The position numbers and the translations under genes are program-made. This document shows positions 13,616 to 20,832 of a stretch of DNA of 20,832 nucleotides, in pieces. The stretch spans positions 1 through 20,832 of the forward strand of contig CAYSWH010000031.1 in assembly GCA_964434775.1 (NCBI GenBank). Reading direction: 5' to 3'. Below the pieces are notes generated by a model. It ran no database searches. It was not told the origin of the DNA and worked only from the letters and a program-made list of their open reading frames with translations. Source of the DNA: CAYSWH01 sp964434775 (GTDB taxonomy: Bacteria > Patescibacteriota > JACMRA01). Each line of letters begins with the position of its first letter. Within the stretch, counting starts at the first letter, position 1.

Positions 13616-13993
13616 ATGCCGGATAGAAAGATAATATTAGTTTATAACGCCAATGCCGGAGTTGTCTCTCAAGCTTTTGATTTTGCTCACAAGATTATTT
13701 CCCCAAAGACATATCCTTGCAGTCTTTGTCAATTAACCTACGGGAATTTGGGAATGAAAAAGAAATGGAAAGAATTTGTGACGAACCTTCCTTTCCAACC
13801 TGTTTTTTATCATAAAGATCAATTTACCAACCTATATCCGCAATACGAAGACCATGAGTTACCGGCTATATTTATTGAAGACGGTCTAGCCCTCAAAGAA
13901 ATTATCACTGCTCAAGAATTGAGAAGCCAAGAGGATCTGAATTCGCTGATTAATTTTGTTAGTAGGAAAATCAAGGACACTGATCCTAAATAA
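13616..13993 (+). CDS. Conserved small protein with YxCxLCxLTYG motif, function unknown
   Basis: The product has 125 residues. The N-terminus RKIILVYNANAGVVSQAFDF looks like a first beta strand and loop. It is followed by AHKIISPKTYPCSLCQLTYG with Cys35 and Cys38, and a middle WKEFVTNLPFQPVFYHKDQF. I recall this pattern (VYNA-x-x-G, HK-x-x-SP-x-TY-x-C-x-LC-x-LTYG) from uncharacterised bacterial proteins but cannot name a function. The two close cysteines suggest a redox or metal site. There is no signal peptide or membrane segment. The gene ends 8 bases inside truB on the opposite strand. The start is an ATG with no ribosome binding site. Confidence 0.7.
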   Translation: MPDRKIILVYNANAGVVSQAFDFAHKIISPKTYPCSLCQLTYGNLGMKKKWKEFVTNLPFQPVFYHKDQFTNLYPQYEDHELPAIFIEDGLALKEIITAQELRSQEDLNSLINFVSRKIKDTDPK

Positions 13994-14807
13994 TTTTTTG
14001 AGCATTTTGCAGAGTGTGGTCGCCAATTGAAATTCTTTGTAGGGATAGCAGGTAACCCGATGTTTGTAGACTGTTACCAAGATCTCCCGCCAGACTTCTA
14101 ATGTAAGTTCCGCTCGAACAAGTTATTTGAGACTTAACTAAGATTACTTTACCCGGGAAGCTTACTCTTTGAGCCAGATTTTCGATTTTCTCCTCGGAAT
14201 TAAAAAAAGTTGGGTGATTTAGTCTAACCTTCTTCTTTTCGTAGATATTTTGTTCTGAAGGTTTTGAGTAAACATTGTAGCCAAAATGCTTATCTAATAA
14301 GTTGTTACTATCGAGATATTCAATACTAATTACGGTAAAATCATAAATTGTTACCGGTTTTTCTTTAGGCTCATCCTTATTTTCTTTTTTACCTATTCTG
14401 GCTAACTTGTAAGCTCTCTGACCGTTGATTTTGACGGCGGAAAACAAAGGAGGTTTTTGGTTTATTTTACCGGTAAAATTAGAATTGATTTTTTCTAAAA
14501 GAGTTTCTTTGCCAATAGCTGAACAGTCTTCTATTTTTTCAGGATAAAACTCTGTGTCTAAGCTAGGGGTTGTTGCTCCAAGAATAAATTCAGCTTGGTA
14601 TGTTTTGGATAAGGCTAGGATATTAGAAAGGTTTTTGGTTTCTTTTCCGGTTGCCAGAACCAATAAGCCGGTAGCTAGAGGATCAAGAGTGCCTCCGTGG
14701 CCGATTTTTTTGAGTTTGTGGCCGATTTTAATTTTTTTTACTACATCAAAAGAAGTCCAGTATTTTGGTTTGTCAATTAAGATAATTTGGTTTTCTTTAA
14801 TCTCCAT
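13986..14807 (-). CDS. truB: tRNA pseudouridine(55) synthase
   Basis: The enzyme converts U55 in the T loop of tRNAs to pseudouridine. The catalytic motif GHGGTLDPLATGLL contains Asp42, and the preceding IDKPKYWTSFDVVKKIK is the usual TruB opening. SKTYQAEFILGATTPSLDTE and KPPLFSAVKINGQRAYKLAR are also characteristic, as is CSSGTYIRSLAGDLG. A stretch near residues 150-200 (from DSNNLLDKH to NHPTFFNSEEK) appears to be an insertion compared with common TruBs. The length is 273 residues, at the short end because the C-terminal PUA domain is missing or reduced. It starts 7 bases after trmB ends and is probably co-transcribed with it. Confidence 0.94.
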   Translation of the reverse strand: MEIKENQIILIDKPKYWTSFDVVKKIKIGHKLKKIGHGGTLDPLATGLLVLATGKETKNLSNILALSKTYQAEFILGATTPSLDTEFYPEKIEDCSAIGKETLLEKINSNFTGKINQKPPLFSAVKINGQRAYKLARIGKKENKDEPKEKPVTIYDFTVISIEYLDSNNLLDKHFGYNVYSKPSEQNIYEKKKVRLNHPTFFNSEEKIENLAQRVSFPGKVILVKSQITCSSGTYIRSLAGDLGNSLQTSGYLLSLQRISIGDHTLQNAQKII

Positions 14808-14814
14808 ATTTTTT

Positions 14815-15480
14815 TTAAGAACTTAGCCTAAATTTCAGGTATTTGATAGTTTTACCGTCTTTGAGAAAGCGTTTTTCATATGTTGTTTGGATTTGCAAAA
14901 CAGGGTCGCAGATCAAATCGCTTTGATATAGGTTATCTGTTTTAGATAAAATTGAAGGTGTCTGCAGTTTTTTTTCTAATATTTCCAATGTATATTTATA
15001 CAGATCATGATCGTCTGTTTTAAGATGGATAGAATGGTTATTTAAGAGAATTTGGCGATATAACCCCAAAAATTTAGGTGAGGTTAGTCGCTTCTTTTTT
15101 TCCCCTTCTTTGGGTCTGGGATCGGGAAAAGTCAGCCAAATCTCTTTGACTTCTTTTGAATGAAAAAATTTATCTAAATCCAGGATGTTGATTCTCAAAA
15201 AGGCAACGTTCATTAAGTTTTTTGATTTAGCCTCACTGGCCCCTTTCCAAATTCTTTCTCCCTTTATATCTATTCCAATGAAATTATTCTTCGGAAACAT
15301 TTCTGCTAGAGATAGAGTATACTCTCCTTTTCCACAACCAACTTCCAGAATTAGCGGGTTAGTGTTTTGAAAATAAGATTGCCAATTACCCTTTATTTGA
15401 GAATATATATCTTTTGACGGCTCAATGACATTTGCCAGTTCTTTTATTTCAGCAAATCTTTTAAGTTTCTTTCTAGGCAC
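14815..15480 (-). CDS. trmB: tRNA (guanine-N7-)-methyltransferase
   Basis: The enzyme methylates G46 in the variable loop of tRNA using S-adenosylmethionine. The SAM-binding motif EVGCGKG is at 46-52, followed by IGIDIKGERIWKGASEA. The family-specific TFPDPRPK is at 117-124, with RLTSPKFL after it and HLKTDDHDLYKYTLE further on. The length of 221 residues is normal. The start is a GTG at 15480. The start is strongly placed because the predicted transcription start is at or next to it, so the mRNA may be leaderless. A weak AGG 5-7 bases before the GTG would not then be in the transcript. truB follows 7 bases downstream. Confidence 0.94.
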   Translation of the reverse strand: MPRKKLKRFAEIKELANVIEPSKDIYSQIKGNWQSYFQNTNPLILEVGCGKGEYTLSLAEMFPKNNFIGIDIKGERIWKGASEAKSKNLMNVAFLRINILDLDKFFHSKEVKEIWLTFPDPRPKEGEKKKRLTSPKFLGLYRQILLNNHSIHLKTDDHDLYKYTLEILEKKLQTPSILSKTDNLYQSDLICDPVLQIQTTYEKRFLKDGKTIKYLKFRLSS

Positions 15481-15487
15481 AAAACCT

Positions 15488-15516
15488 TTTATATCCTAAA
15501 CAAAGAGGTCTGTCAA
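15488..15516 (-). promoter_or_regulatory. Strong promoter for trmB-truB, leaderless
   Basis: On the minus strand a perfect TTGACA (15516-15511) is followed by exactly 17 bases and TATAAA (15493-15488), five of six. The expected start, about 7 bases further, is at 15481 or so, immediately next to the GTG start codon at 15480. It is the best-formed promoter in the window. Confidence 0.7.
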
Positions 15517-15729
15517 TTTCTTGTAATTCACATCTCTTGGCATAGAAAGATATCATATATTAATCATTTCAAAATCTAAACTTGAACGATCAAAGAAAAG
15601 ACCCAGATTTTTAGGGTATCTAATTTAAACAAATAATAAGGTAATTATATTCGCAAACATGTTTCTTTTCAAAGATCTTTTAAATTCAAAGATGAAAAAT
15701 CTTAGCCAAAGTGTTCGAGAGCTTACCCT

Positions 15730-15984
15730 TCAGTGAACTTTATCAAACTTTTCTTGATCATCAGATAGCTCTGCCGATTTCTCTTTTTCGCAATTGACTT
15801 TTTTCCCTTTTATTAAATTATTCACAGCAAAAAATACTATCATTGGTATCAATATAATTATAGAGGTTGAAAAAAGAAATACAGGGAGTGATTCCGGATT
15901 TATCCTAAATATTTCATCAAAGATTTTCTCCAAAAAACTCCTATCGTCTCTTAAACTTAATAAAATAATTCTATTTAAAGGCAT
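15730..15984 (-). CDS. Small single-pass membrane protein, unknown
   Basis: The product has 84 residues. A charged N-terminal segment (RDDRSFLEKIFDEIF) is followed by one hydrophobic helix at about 33-57 (LPVFLFSTSIIILIPMIVFF), then a lysine- and glutamate-rich tail. I do not recognise it. It is the only complete gene here that ends in TGA. Reading through that codon would add about 40 residues of unremarkable sequence, so it is taken as a true stop. The ATG is placed about 8 bases after a predicted transcription start. The 249 bases between its stop and trmB hold no clear gene; a 25-codon plus-strand frame (15659-15736) is probably chance. Confidence 0.55.
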   Translation of the reverse strand: MPLNRIILLSLRDDRSFLEKIFDEIFRINPESLPVFLFSTSIIILIPMIVFFAVNNLIKGKKVNCEKEKSAELSDDQEKFDKVH

Positions 15985-15998
15985 CTTTTTATTAAAAA

Positions 15999-16027
15999 AT
16001 AATAGATCAACAAGTCTCAGTAGTCAA
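15999..16027 (-). promoter_or_regulatory. Promoter for the 84-residue membrane protein gene
   Basis: On the minus strand TTGACT (16027-16022), a 17-base spacer and TATTAT (16004-15999) are each five of six. Transcription would start near 15992, leaving a leader of about 8 bases before the ATG. Confidence 0.55.
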
Positions 16028-16052
16028 TAACTATCCTTCTCTTGATAATATT

Positions 16053-16081
16053 TTGACACGGAACTTTTTTTAGCCCATACT
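16053..16081 (+). promoter_or_regulatory. Promoter for the giant beta-helix protein
   Basis: A perfect TTGACA (16053-16058), a 17-base spacer and CATACT (16076-16081), four of six. Transcription would begin near 16088, about 37 bases before the ATG. It is divergent from the promoter at 15999-16027. Confidence 0.5.
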
Positions 16082-16124
16082 TTCTAAGTAAATAGGTAAT
16101 TAACAAAAATAAATATCAACAAAT

Positions 16125-17051
16125 ATGCATAAAATTAATTTTGCAAAAAAGAGATTTGTGTTCAAAACTGCCTTGGTTGTGTTCAGTGTTTTGATAATCA
16201 GTGCTTTGGCCTTTCTTTTTGATCAAACAAAGAAAGTTAGTGCTCAAGGAAGTACTTATTATGTTTCTAGTACCGGGAGTGATGCTAATCCGGGAACAGA
16301 GACAAAACCTTTCAAAACTATTCAACATGGAGTGGATTCGATCTCGGGAGGTGACACTCTCTTTATAAGAGACGGAACTTACCCTGAAAGGGTGGTAATT
16401 GAACAAAGTAAATCAGGAACTGAATCCAACCCTACAATAATTAGCGGTTATCCGGGTGAAAGACCGATTATTGACGGACAAGATGACCCTTCTGTTAGTA
16501 GTAACTGGAATCTTGTACTAATTGCCGCCGGTAATATTCAATTTAAAGATTTGGAGGTAGCGAATTCAGCTAATCGAGGGATTAACGTCTATTCCGGGGA
16601 GACACCTTTTGTGGATGGTCAGTATGTAAATAGTCAAACCAACGTAGTTATTGAAAATGTTTGGGTACATAATACAAAAAATGCCGGGATTCTAGCTGAA
16701 TGGCTTGATAATTTAACTATCAAGGACAGTAAATTTTGGCAAAACAACCAGATTAATAATCCCGAAAGCCAATTTAACGAAGGGTGTTGTTGGTCCGGAG
16801 CAATTTCAGCTAGAAGGGGTAACAACTTTGTGATTCAAAATAATGAAATATTTGAGAGTTACGGGGAAGGAATTAATATTCATGGGGGAGTTGTTGGAGC
16901 TACTATTGAAGACAATGTAATTTATGATACTTGGGCTCCGGCAGTTTATCCTATCAATTCCAGGGACATTTTAGTCAGGCGTAATTTGGTCTATCATACC
17001 AACGATACAAGATTTTGCGAAATGGTAATCCGCCACAGGGAATTATGTTAG
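16125..17051 (+). CDS. Secreted right-handed beta-helix protein, N-terminal part before a frameshift
   Basis: The first residues form a signal peptide: basic KKRFVFK, a hydrophobic core at 15-32 and a signal peptidase I site after VSA at residue 40. The first beta-helix unit begins at residue 44 with TYYVSSTGSDANPG, followed by GDTLFIRDGTYPERV and YPGERPIIDGQD, a DUF1565-like opening. Then come short N-rich coils such as NVVIENVWVHNTKNAGI. The natural frame stops making sense at residue 296, where DTRF is followed by CEMVIRHRELC and a TAG. The sequence in the -1 frame continues LRNGNPPQG. Restoring one T in the run at 17013-17016 gives DTRFLRNG, which matches PFLRNG at the same place in unit 2. 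The intact protein would thus continue to the window end. Confidence 0.85.
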   Translation: MHKINFAKKRFVFKTALVVFSVLIISALAFLFDQTKKVSAQGSTYYVSSTGSDANPGTETKPFKTIQHGVDSISGGDTLFIRDGTYPERVVIEQSKSGTESNPTIISGYPGERPIIDGQDDPSVSSNWNLVLIAAGNIQFKDLEVANSANRGINVYSGETPFVDGQYVNSQTNVVIENVWVHNTKNAGILAEWLDNLTIKDSKFWQNNQINNPESQFNEGCCWSGAISARRGNNFVIQNNEIFESYGEGINIHGGVVGATIEDNVIYDTWAPAVYPINSRDILVRRNLVYHTNDTRFCEMVIRHRELC

Positions 17052-20000
17052 GCAACGAACACTATCATATGGCCGGAGTTCACGACATGACTTTGGACGG
17101 TGTTACTATTATTAACAACTTGGTTAAAGGTTTTCAAGTGAACGTCGGTTTCTGGTTTAACGGCTTCCACACGGAAAGTGCTTTGCAAAATGTACTTATT
17201 GCGAACAACACTTTGGTCGATAGTCATTCTAATGTCTCATCTCCCCTTAATCATGCTATCTGGATTCAGGGAATGGACGAGAACGCCACCGTTCAACATA
17301 GTGCTCAAATTAAGAATAACATTATTTTGCAAAATGACACATCAAATGGTAATGTGTATGTCGGATCTTACCAGGGCAGTCTTGATTTTGACAACAACCT
17401 CTGGTCACAGGCTCCGGAAGACTCGGATGCTGTAGGTGCAAAAGATATAATTGCGGATCCGCTTTTGAGTTTAACAGGAGATACCGGGCCCGGGCAATTA
17501 GTCGCAGACTACTTTAGTCTACAGGTCGGATCACCTGTTGTCGATCAAGGCACAAATTTGACTGAAATAACAGAAGATTATTTTCGAAATCCAAGGGATG
17601 CAAGTCAGGACATTGGAGCAGTGGAATATATACTTCAACCGGAAACATATTATGTTGCTACCGGCGGAGATGACTCTAATCCCGGGACAATCGACGAGCC
17701 TTTTTCAACGATAACATATGCTTCAGAGAAATTAAGTCCCGGAGATACTTTATATGTACGTGGCGGTACTTACAAAGAATGGGTAAAGATTTATAGCGAA
17801 GGTACTCCAGAAAATCCTATCACCATTGCTGCTTATCCTGGGGAAGAGCCTGTAATTGACGGAGAATATGACATTCCTAAGGTAACTCTAGGAGGGACCG
17901 ATCCGGTGACCGGAAACGAGTTTTACTGGGAAGCTTTGGTAAACTTCAAAACCAAAGAATGGGGCAGTATGGATACAGCCCAAAACGTTATTTTTAACGG
18001 TTTTGAGATCAAACAATCGGCGGGAAGAGGTCTGGTTATCAATCAGGGATCAGACAATATTACTATTCAAAATTGTAAAATACATAACCACCGCGAAGCC
18101 GGACTTTTGGCTCAAGATGTTAACGATGCAGTTGTAAAAGATACTTCTGTTTTTGAAAATTCCAACTTTGCTCCTTACCCTAGAGGTGTAAACGAATTAA
18201 ATTGGCCGGGAAATTTATTTTTCAACGGAGTAACTGACGGTTTGATTGACAATGTCAAAGTTTACAACAACTGGGGGGAAGGAATTTTGATAGGCAGCAC
18301 TACAAATGTAACCGTTCAAAACAGTGAAGTGTATGATAATTTTGCGGTAAATATTTATTCTGATCATTCTGCAGATTTTACTATTAAAAATAATCTTGTT
18401 TACGGAACCGGCACTGAACCGTTTTTGAGAAACGGCAAACCTGTTCCGTGTATTGCTGTAGCCGATGAACCTCATAAAGAAGAAAGAAGTCGCGGTCAGG
18501 TGATAGTCAATAACTTGGTTCTTGGATGTTCCAGCAATATTACCTATTGGTACTTTGAAGGATCTCCGGAATCAGGGTTAAAGGATGCTTTAATTGCTAA
18601 CAACACTTTGCTTGATGCTGTAGACCATAATCTCCAAATATTAAGAGGGGAACATTCCAATGCTCGAATTATCAACAATATTATCGGTAATACAAGTTCA
18701 AATGGAGATTTAGCAGCTGTAACAATAAATCAGGAGCTTTTGTTTGACTATAATCTATGGTCTGGTCCTGTGGATCCGCAAGAAACCGGTCCAGGCGACA
18801 TAATTGATCCTGATCTAAGTCTTAAACAAGTAGGTACTATTGTTCCCGGGGAATTAACTAGTGAATATTTTGAACTTCTTCCGTCTTCGTCAGCAATTAA
18901 TCAAGGCTCCAATTTAACAGAAATAATTGATGATTACTTTGGACAACAGCGAGATGCAAATTATGATATTGGGGCTCATGAATTCCAAGGAACACCGGCT
19001 CAGCGTTATTTTGTTTCTCCGTCCGGTTCAAATACTTCCGGTAATGGTACGGAAACCAATCCTTTTCAGACTATTTCATATGCTACTTCTCAAGCCGGTC
19101 CCGGAGATATTGTCTGTCTTCAAGAAGGGAATTATGAAGAATATGTAAACTTAAATTCTAGTGGTCAGGAAGTTGTTCCAATTACGTTTGGAGTTTCAGC
19201 CTCATCGAAAAGAATTACTTTTCCTCAAGAAGTTGATTTGTCGGCAGTCTCTACCGACGGCAGTGATTATGTTTATGTCTATCGAAGCAGGTTCTCCAAT
19301 AACGGAGTGTTTAGAATTGTGGGTAAAGGAAGTGACTACGTTGAAATTCAGGCAAATAAAGATTTTATTGAAGAAAGCGGAGAAGGAGGTAACGAGATGA
19401 AGTTGTCGGCCGCTATTGGTAAGCCCGTAATTATCAAAAATTGCTCAAATGGAGAGGCTGTGCTTACCGGTTCGGGGAGTGGTTTTTACATGGAGAAGAA
19501 AGATTATAATATTATTGACGGCTTAACTGTTAGAAGCAGTCTGCAAAGCTTTAACATGCAAAATGGCGGTAACTTTAACGTTATTAGAAATTCTAAGGTT
19601 GAATCTTTAACCGATATGAACGGAGTCCAAATTGGTGTTTCCACGGCAGACTATCCAAATACTTACAACATGATAATAAATAATAAAATCTACGATCCAA
19701 TGGTAGAAGGAATTTACGTGGGAGCCGGGGGTCAAGGCGAAGAGAATAATCACACGGATTTTACTCATATTATCGATAACGAAATCTATACTTCCTTAGG
19801 CAATAAAGAGTTGGAGAATGCTATTGATCTAAAAGAATATAATAAAGGCAGCTTGGTTGAAGGAAACTATATTCACGATATAAATCTGATGAACGGAGGT
19901 AATGCTGCCATTGACGTGAGGACGGATCATGACGGAGTTTTGATTTACGGAAATACTATGAAAAATATTAAAGATAATACCTCAAACGGCAGTGATCAAT

Positions 20001-20515
20001 ACAAGTCCTTCTTTCATACCTATAAGGTTAGCGGTTTAGAAATATTTAATAATATTCTCTTTAACGAAAATCCGGACACGAATAGTTACACATATGCTAT
20101 TTTGTCCAAATCTGAAAATTCGGATGATAACACTTCAGTAGATTTTTATAACAACACGCTTCACAATTTGCACAAGGGTTTCTGGATGGAAAATGACGGT
20201 GGTAGTTATAGATTATTTAACAACATCTTCAGTGGAGTAGGCGGGGAATATCTAAGGCAGTGGAATGATTACGGTGATTTATATTTGAAAAACAATATTT
20301 TCACTTCAGACCCCAATTGGACTGCTTCTGCCAATGTTACAGAAAGCGGACGCCTTATTACAACCAATCTTAATTTTACCGATTCTTTAGCCGGCGACTT
20401 TTCTTTGCAGCCGGGGAGTGAGGCCATAGACTATGGTACAAATGAGCTTTCACCAAAGTTCGATTTTGGTTTTACAGTCAGGGATTATTTGCCGGATATC
20501 GGAGCTTTTGAGTCT
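16254..20515 (+). repeat. Three tandem intragenic beta-helix units
   Basis: Units run 16254-17629, 17645-18985 and 19004-20515, about 1.34-1.51 kb each. All open with (T/R)Y(Y/F)V-x-x-x-G, then P(F)-x-TI and GD-x-(L/V). They close with NQG/DQG or similar, a DYF-x-x-x-RDA segment (units 1 and 2; degenerate in unit 3) and DIGA-x-E. Units 1 and 2 share NLTEI-x-x-DYF and (F)LRNG; unit 3 has diverged most. This indicates duplication within the gene followed by divergence. Confidence 0.75.
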
Positions 20516-20832
20516 TATCAAGAGAGCGCCTCTCCCATCCCCGATTTCACCGCCGACTTAACAAGCGGAGAGGAGCCTTTGACTGTTAATTTTACTGATC
20601 AATCTGTTGGTGAAGTTACTTCATTTGAATGGGATTTTGATAATGACGGAACCATTGATTCCACTGATCAAAACCCTACTCATATATATTCTTCTGTCGG
20701 TACTTATTCTGTTTCTTTGAAAGTTACTAACTCGGGTGGCAGTAATACGGAAACTAAGATTGACTACATCCAAGTAGACCCCTCCCTCCCCACCTTCACC
20801 TACCAAGCCGAATCCCTCTACAAAATACAAGG
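17018..20832 (+). CDS. Secreted right-handed beta-helix and PKD protein, main part, runs off the window
   Basis: This frame is open from 17018 to the window end with no stop, over 1,270 codons. Its first ATG is 17045, but it is best read as the continuation of the gene starting at 16125. It completes beta-helix unit 1 (to 17629), then unit 2 (17645-18985, opening TYYVATGGDDSNPG) and unit 3 (19004-20515, opening RYFVSPSGSN). Each unit has many N-rich coils (such as VIVNNLVLG, DALIANNTLLD) and ends with a short DIGA-x-E motif. A PKD domain follows (about 20543-20779) with VTSFEWDFDNDG and TYSVSLKVTN. Such proteins are usually secreted or surface-attached adhesins or polysaccharide-active proteins; no catalytic site is evident. 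The C-terminus and any anchor lie outside the window. Confidence 0.88.

Noticed and set aside
4470..15732. TGA read as glycine or tryptophan (alternative genetic code)
   Set aside because: The long frames (RNase J, the 852-residue protein, the beta-helix gene) contain no internal TGA, and glycine and tryptophan are written with normal codons. Two isolated TGA cases do not support full reassignment.
15659..15736. 25-codon plus-strand frame between trmB and the 84-residue gene
   Set aside because: No ribosome binding site or convincing promoter, ends in the rarely used TGA, and overlaps the opposing gene's stop; likely chance.
17009..17020. Programmed -1 frameshifting in the beta-helix gene
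   Set aside because: The sequence around the T4 run does not form X-XXY-YYZ, and the unit 2 comparison is fully explained by one lost T.
1..20832. CRISPR arrays, insertion sequences, phage genes
   Set aside because: No regularly spaced direct repeats, transposase, integrase or phage structural genes were found on either strand.

Overview
The window looks like a piece of a small, AT-rich bacterial genome, most likely from the Candidate Phyla Radiation (Patescibacteria). This is inferred from gene content and style, not from a marker tree: tightly packed genes, minimal housekeeping functions, almost no Shine-Dalgarno motifs, many small lineage-specific proteins, and a very large secreted beta-helix/PKD protein. 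The standard bacterial code fits: the long frames contain no internal TGA. TGA is nevertheless almost unused as a stop.

Region 1 (1-3412) is an RNA-maturation block. After a repeat-bearing spacer come rpmH (L34), rnpA (RNase P protein), tRNA-Phe(GAA) and RNase J, all on +. The rnpA stop codon lies inside the tRNA, so the 5' processing site of the tRNA falls inside the rnpA reading frame. Region 2 (3409-5208) holds an unrecognised minus-strand gene that appears broken by one frameshift and one stop, and a plus-strand thiamine pyrophosphokinase.

Region 3 (5222-12537) is a cell-surface glycan block. Three minus-strand genes (GT2 glycosyltransferase with membrane tail, GT4 glycosyltransferase, 852-residue polytopic membrane protein) are divergent from two plus-strand genes (nucleotide-sugar dehydrogenase, GT4 glycosyltransferase), with promoters for both directions between them. 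Together they could make an activated uronic-type sugar, build a lipid-linked glycan and transfer it at the membrane.

Region 4 (12540-15984) is mostly translation-related: peptide deformylase, a conserved YxCxLC protein, TruB and TrmB, with small membrane proteins at either side. Several promoters with 17-18 base spacing are visible. The trmB promoter places the transcription start at the GTG start codon.

Region 5 (16125-20832) is one giant secreted protein running off the window: signal peptide, three tandem right-handed beta-helix units of about 1.4 kb each, then a PKD domain. A single missing T near 17013-17016 splits the first unit. The second unit preserves the expected residues at that point.
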